A DNA stretch of 47,552 nt from Arthrobacter sp. ISL-65 (GTDB taxonomy: Bacteria; Actinomycetota; Actinomycetes; Actinomycetales; Micrococcaceae): positions 1 to 47,552 of the forward strand of contig NZ_JAGGPN010000023.1 in NCBI RefSeq assembly GCF_018613795.1, read 5' to 3'. The position numbers were made by a program, and so were the translations under genes. Shown in pieces: positions 44,006 to 47,552 of the stretch. Under the pieces are notes generated by a model. The model was not told where the DNA came from. It did no database searches and saw nothing but the letters and a program-made list of their open reading frames with translations. Positions within the stretch are counted from its first letter, which is position 1, and every line of letters starts with the position of its first letter.

Positions 44006-46030
44006 CTATTTAATGTCCGGGCCCGGACGGCGGGCCTCAACGGTTGGCGTGCTCCCCGTGGGAGTCCCTCCTATACAGTCCGAGTCGGAGCATTTGTCGG
44101 CGCAATCGTGCTTTGTTACGAGGTCGAACTGCGCGCCGCCGTGTTGTTCCACACCAGTGCGTATGGCCCGCTCCACTACGGAGGTGGCCAGTCGGCGCCG
44201 TAAGGAGAGGGGATCGCGACGCAGGTCCTTGGTTAGGGCAAAGCAGAGCAGCAGCATGACAACCACGAATGGCAGCGCTGCCACAATGGTGATTCGTTGC
44301 AGGCCAGCCAAGGCTTCCGAAGGTTCATCGCCGCCAGCCAGCAACATGACCGCTGCCACGGCGCCGGTGAGGCAGCCCCAGAAGATGACCACTCCGCGGC
44401 GAGGGTGCTCGGCGCCATTGGAGCTGAGCGATCCCATCACGATGGAGGCCGCGTCGGCACCGGTGATAAAGAAGATCGCGACCAGAACCATGGCCAGCAC
44501 AATAACGGCAGTGGTAGCCCAGCCGGGCATGCTCAGGTTCTTGACCAGGTCGAAGAGAGCTCCGTCGAAGTTGACGGACGGGGTCCCGTTGACCAGGGTG
44601 ACCAGGCCGGGGGTATTGGCCTTGTCGGCTTCCTGCTGGACGTGGAAGGCGGCGCCTCCGAAGATAGCGAACCAGATCACGCTGACGATGCTGGGCACCA
44701 GCAGCACACCGGTGACGAACTGGCGGATGGTGCGGCCGCGGCTGATGCGTGCGATGAAGAGGCCTACGAACGGGGTCCATGAGACCCACCAGGCCCAGTA
44801 GAAGATAGTCCAGCTGGTCATCCAGCTACGCAGTGACTCATCGCCGACCGCTTCAGTCCGGGACGACATCTCGGCCAGGTCGCGAGCGTAGTCGCCGACT
44901 GCGGAGGGGATCAAGTTAAGGATGAAAAGGGTGGGGCCGGCGATGAAGACGATCAGTGCAAGGACGACGGCCAGGACCATGTTGATGTTGGAGAGCCACT
45001 GGATGCCGCGGCTGATGCCGGAGACGGCGGAAGCGACGAAGCATAAGGTCAGGACGGCGACGATCGCCACGAGCACGGGGGTGCCGATTTCGCCGAACCA
45101 ACCGTTGGAGGTCATGCCGCTGCCAATCTGCAGGGCGCCCAGGCCCAACGATGCAGCGGTACCAAACAAGGTGGCGAAAATGGCCAGGATGTTGATGAAC
45201 TTCCCGACCGGACCTTCGACGGTCCTGACGCCGAAGAGCGACGTGAAGGCGACAGAGATCAGTTGCCTGCGACCCAAGCGGTAGGTCCCGTAGGCCATTG
45301 CGATGCCCACTACTGCATACATGGCCCAGGGGTGCAGGGTCCAGTGGAAGATCGAGGTGGCCATGGCAGTTTGGATGGCTTCGGGGGTCCGTCCGTCCAC
45401 GGTGCCGGGCGGGGGAGAGATGTAGTGGTAGAGCGGTTCGGCCACGCCGTAGAACATCAGCCCGATGCCCATGCCGGCGGCGAACATCATCGCGACCCAG
45501 GAGACAGTACGGAATTCGGGTTTTTCGCCGTCCTTGCCCAGCGGGATATTGCCGAACTTGCCCAAGGCCAGCCACAGGACGAACACGACGAACAGGGAGG
45601 CCAGGCCCATGAAGAGCCATCCGGTGTACTCCATGACCCAGTCCAGGGCACCTGTGGAGGTCTCGGACAGACTGTCGCGTCCCACGAAGCCCCAGATAAC
45701 AAAGGCAATGGCGATGACGCCTGTGATCCCGAACGTGATCTTGTCGAGGGTGAGCTTGTGGTTCCGCCGATCCGCAACTGCTTGCTCGGTCTTGGCATGA
45801 CGCAGCTCATCAAGGATTTGTTCGTACTCTTCAACGTCCGGCAAGGTGGCTGCGCCTCCTTCCTCCGGATCGAGGACTGCCGGGTTCATGCTTTCTTCCG
45901 CGGAGACACTGAAGACTGCTTTAGTGTTCTGCGTACTTCCGGGTTCTGCGTTGGGGGAAGCTGCTGCCGAGCTATTCTTGGCAGGCAACTCCTCGGGCGT
46001 TGAGGGTTTTAAGTCATTGCTTATAGCCAT
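44006..46030 (-). CDS. BCCT-family glycine betaine/choline transporter
   Basis: 674 aa from the ATG at 46030, seven bases after AAAGGA; an upstream ATG at 46066 lacks a site. The cytoplasmic N-terminus (about 95 residues) is acidic with a likely coiled coil (EEYEQILDELRHAKTEQAVA). Twelve membrane segments follow. The glycine stretch AAGMGIGLMFYGVAEPLYHY (GMGIG at 186-190) is of the Na+-coupled BetP kind rather than the CaiT antiporter kind. The tryptophan segment FYWAWWVSWTPFVGLFIARI is the substrate-box helix. The terminal domains suggest osmotic gating, but its neighbour, a betaine demethylase reductase, points to uptake for catabolism. Confidence 0.94.
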   Translation of the reverse strand: MAISNDLKPSTPEELPAKNSSAAASPNAEPGSTQNTKAVFSVSAEESMNPAVLDPEEGGAATLPDVEEYEQILDELRHAKTEQAVADRRNHKLTLDKITFGITGVIAIAFVIWGFVGRDSLSETSTGALDWVMEYTGWLFMGLASLFVVFVLWLALGKFGNIPLGKDGEKPEFRTVSWVAMMFAAGMGIGLMFYGVAEPLYHYISPPPGTVDGRTPEAIQTAMATSIFHWTLHPWAMYAVVGIAMAYGTYRLGRRQLISVAFTSLFGVRTVEGPVGKFINILAIFATLFGTAASLGLGALQIGSGMTSNGWFGEIGTPVLVAIVAVLTLCFVASAVSGISRGIQWLSNINMVLAVVLALIVFIAGPTLFILNLIPSAVGDYARDLAEMSSRTEAVGDESLRSWMTSWTIFYWAWWVSWTPFVGLFIARISRGRTIRQFVTGVLLVPSIVSVIWFAIFGGAAFHVQQEADKANTPGLVTLVNGTPSVNFDGALFDLVKNLSMPGWATTAVIVLAMVLVAIFFITGADAASIVMGSLSSNGAEHPRRGVVIFWGCLTGAVAAVMLLAGGDEPSEALAGLQRITIVAALPFVVVMLLLCFALTKDLRRDPLSLRRRLATSVVERAIRTGVEQHGGAQFDLVTKHDCADKCSDSDCIGGTPTGSTPTVEARRPGPDIK

Positions 46031-46310
46031 GAGCGAATCCTTTGCTCGGCGAATCATGAGCTTCACGGTGATGCTGGTCGCATCAGACGGTCCGTGAGGT
46101 AGTTCTTGTCAGTTTTCGTGAAGCAAGTGGGTCAATTTATACATGCCGCGAATATCGCTACGGGGGCAACGAAGTCGTTCAGGCCACGTAGTCGGGGGAG
46201 CCCGCGGATCCATAGGGGGCAAGCGAAACGCCACGCGTGCATCCTCGCACTTGTGTTCTTGCCGTGAAAACAATCCCTAATGCTGTCCGGCCTGAAGCAG
46301 CTGGAAGCGG

Positions 46311-47552
46311 CTAGGCATCGATCACTAAATCGGTCTGTGCGGTGGAGCAGCAGGGCAGGAATTTGCCTGCAGAGATTTCCCGTGCCCGGATCCCGCCCTG
46401 GTGGTTCATCTCGACCTCACCGGAAAGCTTGACGACCTTGCATGAGCCGCACATGCCTTCCTTGCAGTTGGCACCGATCCTGACGCCCGCGCGCTGGGCC
46501 GCCCCGAGGATGTGTTCGTCGGGGTCGATGCGCACGTTGATGCCAGTGCGCATGAAGGACAGGGTGAGGCTTCCCGTGCCGACTGTGTCGAAGCTCGACG
46601 CATCGGGGGACCCGGCCTCCGGCCCCACGTCCGGACTGCCGTTAGGGGCTTCGGACTTGAGCGCGTCCGGGTCGACGGTTTCCAGCGGCAGCCCCGCGGC
46701 CTTTAGAGTTCCCTCGGCGTCGTAACCGGGCTCGTAGAGCCCGAACGCTGTGGGCTGGCTTTCGTAGTAGTCCTCGGCCGAATCAGCGATTTCCTCGGCG
46801 ATTTCCTCCGCAATGTCCACTGCAAACGCGAGCTCCGCCTGGTATTCAAGGATCGTCTGGCGGTCTCCCGTGAAGAATTCCATGTTGATGGAGGTGTCGT
46901 CGACCCCGATCTTCCCCAGGAGCTCGGTGGCGGTGTTCAGGTAACCTTCGGGGCCGCAGGCATAGACCTGGCGGCCGTTGGCATCGGGGGCAACGTCGTC
47001 GAGCATGGCCGCCGTCAGCCTTCCGCTGAGCCATTCCCATCCTTCGGGTTTACTGCGGTCGCCCAGGGCGTAGAAGACCTTGACTCGCGAGTCCACGGAG
47101 GCGATGTAGGCAAGCTCCTGGTGGAAGGCAAATCCTCCGGCCTCCGCTCCGTGGTAGAGCACCACGACATCGGCCGTTCCGGGCAGGGAGTGGATGGTCC
47201 GCAGCATCGACATGATGGGGGTGATGCCTGCGCCGGCGGCCAGCAAGAGGTAGCGTGCCCGGCGGTCGGCATCGGGCAGGTGAAATGCCCCGACCGGTCC
47301 GAGCATTTCGAGGACGGTGCCGGGTTTGACGTTCTCGTGCACCCACGGTGAGACAATTCCAGCGGTGTCGCGTTTGACTGTGATGTTGAAGGTCCACGGC
47401 TGCGTGGGCGAACTGGACAGTGAGTAGCTGCGGTCCACCGGATCCTGGTCCTCGCCGTTCACGGGAAAGGCGACGTTCACGTATTGGCCCGCACGGAACG
47501 CCAGGGGCGCGCCGTCGCAGCGGCGGAACATGAAGGTCATCATGCCGCCCGC
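46311..47552 (-). CDS. gbcB: Glycine betaine demethylase reductase subunit (FAD/2Fe-2S), N-terminus cut
   Basis: At least 413 codons; the frame stays open to the window edge with family-like residues, so the ATG at 47543 is probably not the start. FAD domain with DRSYSLSSSP, NAD domain with GAGITPIMSMLR and YACGPEGYLNTATELLG, then a ~100-residue acidic linker (EEIAEEIADSAEDYYE) and a plant-type 2Fe-2S domain CKEGMCGSC (CX4CX2C) with the fourth Cys about 30 residues on. It passes electrons from NAD(P)H to a Rieske oxygenase (GbcA) that demethylates glycine betaine to dimethylglycine. gbcA is expected next, outside the window. Other Rieske-reductase roles are possible. Confidence 0.82.
   Translation of the reverse strand, partial: AGGMMTFMFRRCDGAPLAFRAGQYVNVAFPVNGEDQDPVDRSYSLSSSPTQPWTFNITVKRDTAGIVSPWVHENVKPGTVLEMLGPVGAFHLPDADRRARYLLLAAGAGITPIMSMLRTIHSLPGTADVVVLYHGAEAGGFAFHQELAYIASVDSRVKVFYALGDRSKPEGWEWLSGRLTAAMLDDVAPDANGRQVYACGPEGYLNTATELLGKIGVDDTSINMEFFTGDRQTILEYQAELAFAVDIAEEIAEEIADSAEDYYESQPTAFGLYEPGYDAEGTLKAAGLPLETVDPDALKSEAPNGSPDVGPEAGSPDASSFDTVGTGSLTLSFMRTGINVRIDPDEHILGAAQRAGVRIGANCKEGMCGSCKVVKLSGEVEMNHQGGIRAREISAGKFLPCCSTAQTDLVIDA

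Overview
This 47.6 kb window reads as chromosome of a high-GC actinobacterium, most likely an Arthrobacter/Pseudarthrobacter-type Micrococcaceae. The reasons are strong GC bias at third codon positions, GTG starts and ATGA/GTGA translational coupling, tandem glycine riboswitches, araBDA with LacI-type regulators, and a betaine catabolism locus. This assignment rests on gene content and protein style only; no rRNA or tRNA gene was seen.

Region by region. 1-6000 (minus strand): gcvP-gcvT-gcvH-sdaA-(lipA) for glycine cleavage, lipoylation and serine deamination. 6001-6671: two head-to-head tandem glycine riboswitches that share leader, Shine-Dalgarno and first codons. 6684-9995 (plus): glycine permease cycA, formyl-THF deformylase purU and a methylene-THF-reductase-like protein. 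Together these form a two-winged, glycine-sensing one-carbon locus. 10194-16235: GntP permease, class III CoA-transferase, HMG-CoA-lyase-type enzyme, glyoxylate/hydroxypyruvate reductase, a decayed glycerate kinase and a convergent IclR regulator, which look like a catabolic pathway for a branched hydroxy-diacid. 16413-17702: ammonium transporter. 17938-21314: Tat-exported multicopper oxidase coupled to a membrane protein. 21571-23184: secreted TIM-barrel-like protein with FG-GAP/VCBS repeats.

23267-35101 is an arabinose regulon: lacI, araB-araD-araA, a broken aldose epimerase, a second paralogous lacI, the remnant of an NAD-dependent epimerase, a small conserved-looking protein, and the converging sugar ABC transporter chvE-mmsA-mmsB. 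Near-identical LacI operators precede araB and chvE. 35395-36971: tetR with a perfect palindromic operator, coupled to an EamA exporter.

36972-42282 is a mosaic accessory stretch: long spacers with little coding, an MFS permease, a serine recombinase with a one-base frame break, an iterated ~31-bp repeat block, an IclR regulator and an IS21-type end remnant. 42283-47552 (minus): moaA-moaD, a small Cys/His-rich open frame, a BCCT betaine transporter and the reductase of a Rieske glycine betaine demethylase (gbcB, running off the window). Betaine demethylation ends in glycine, so this edge may feed the glycine locus at the other end.

At least four genes are broken (glycerate kinase, aldose epimerase, NAD epimerase, recombinase). 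A 61-nt palindromic element occurs twice.
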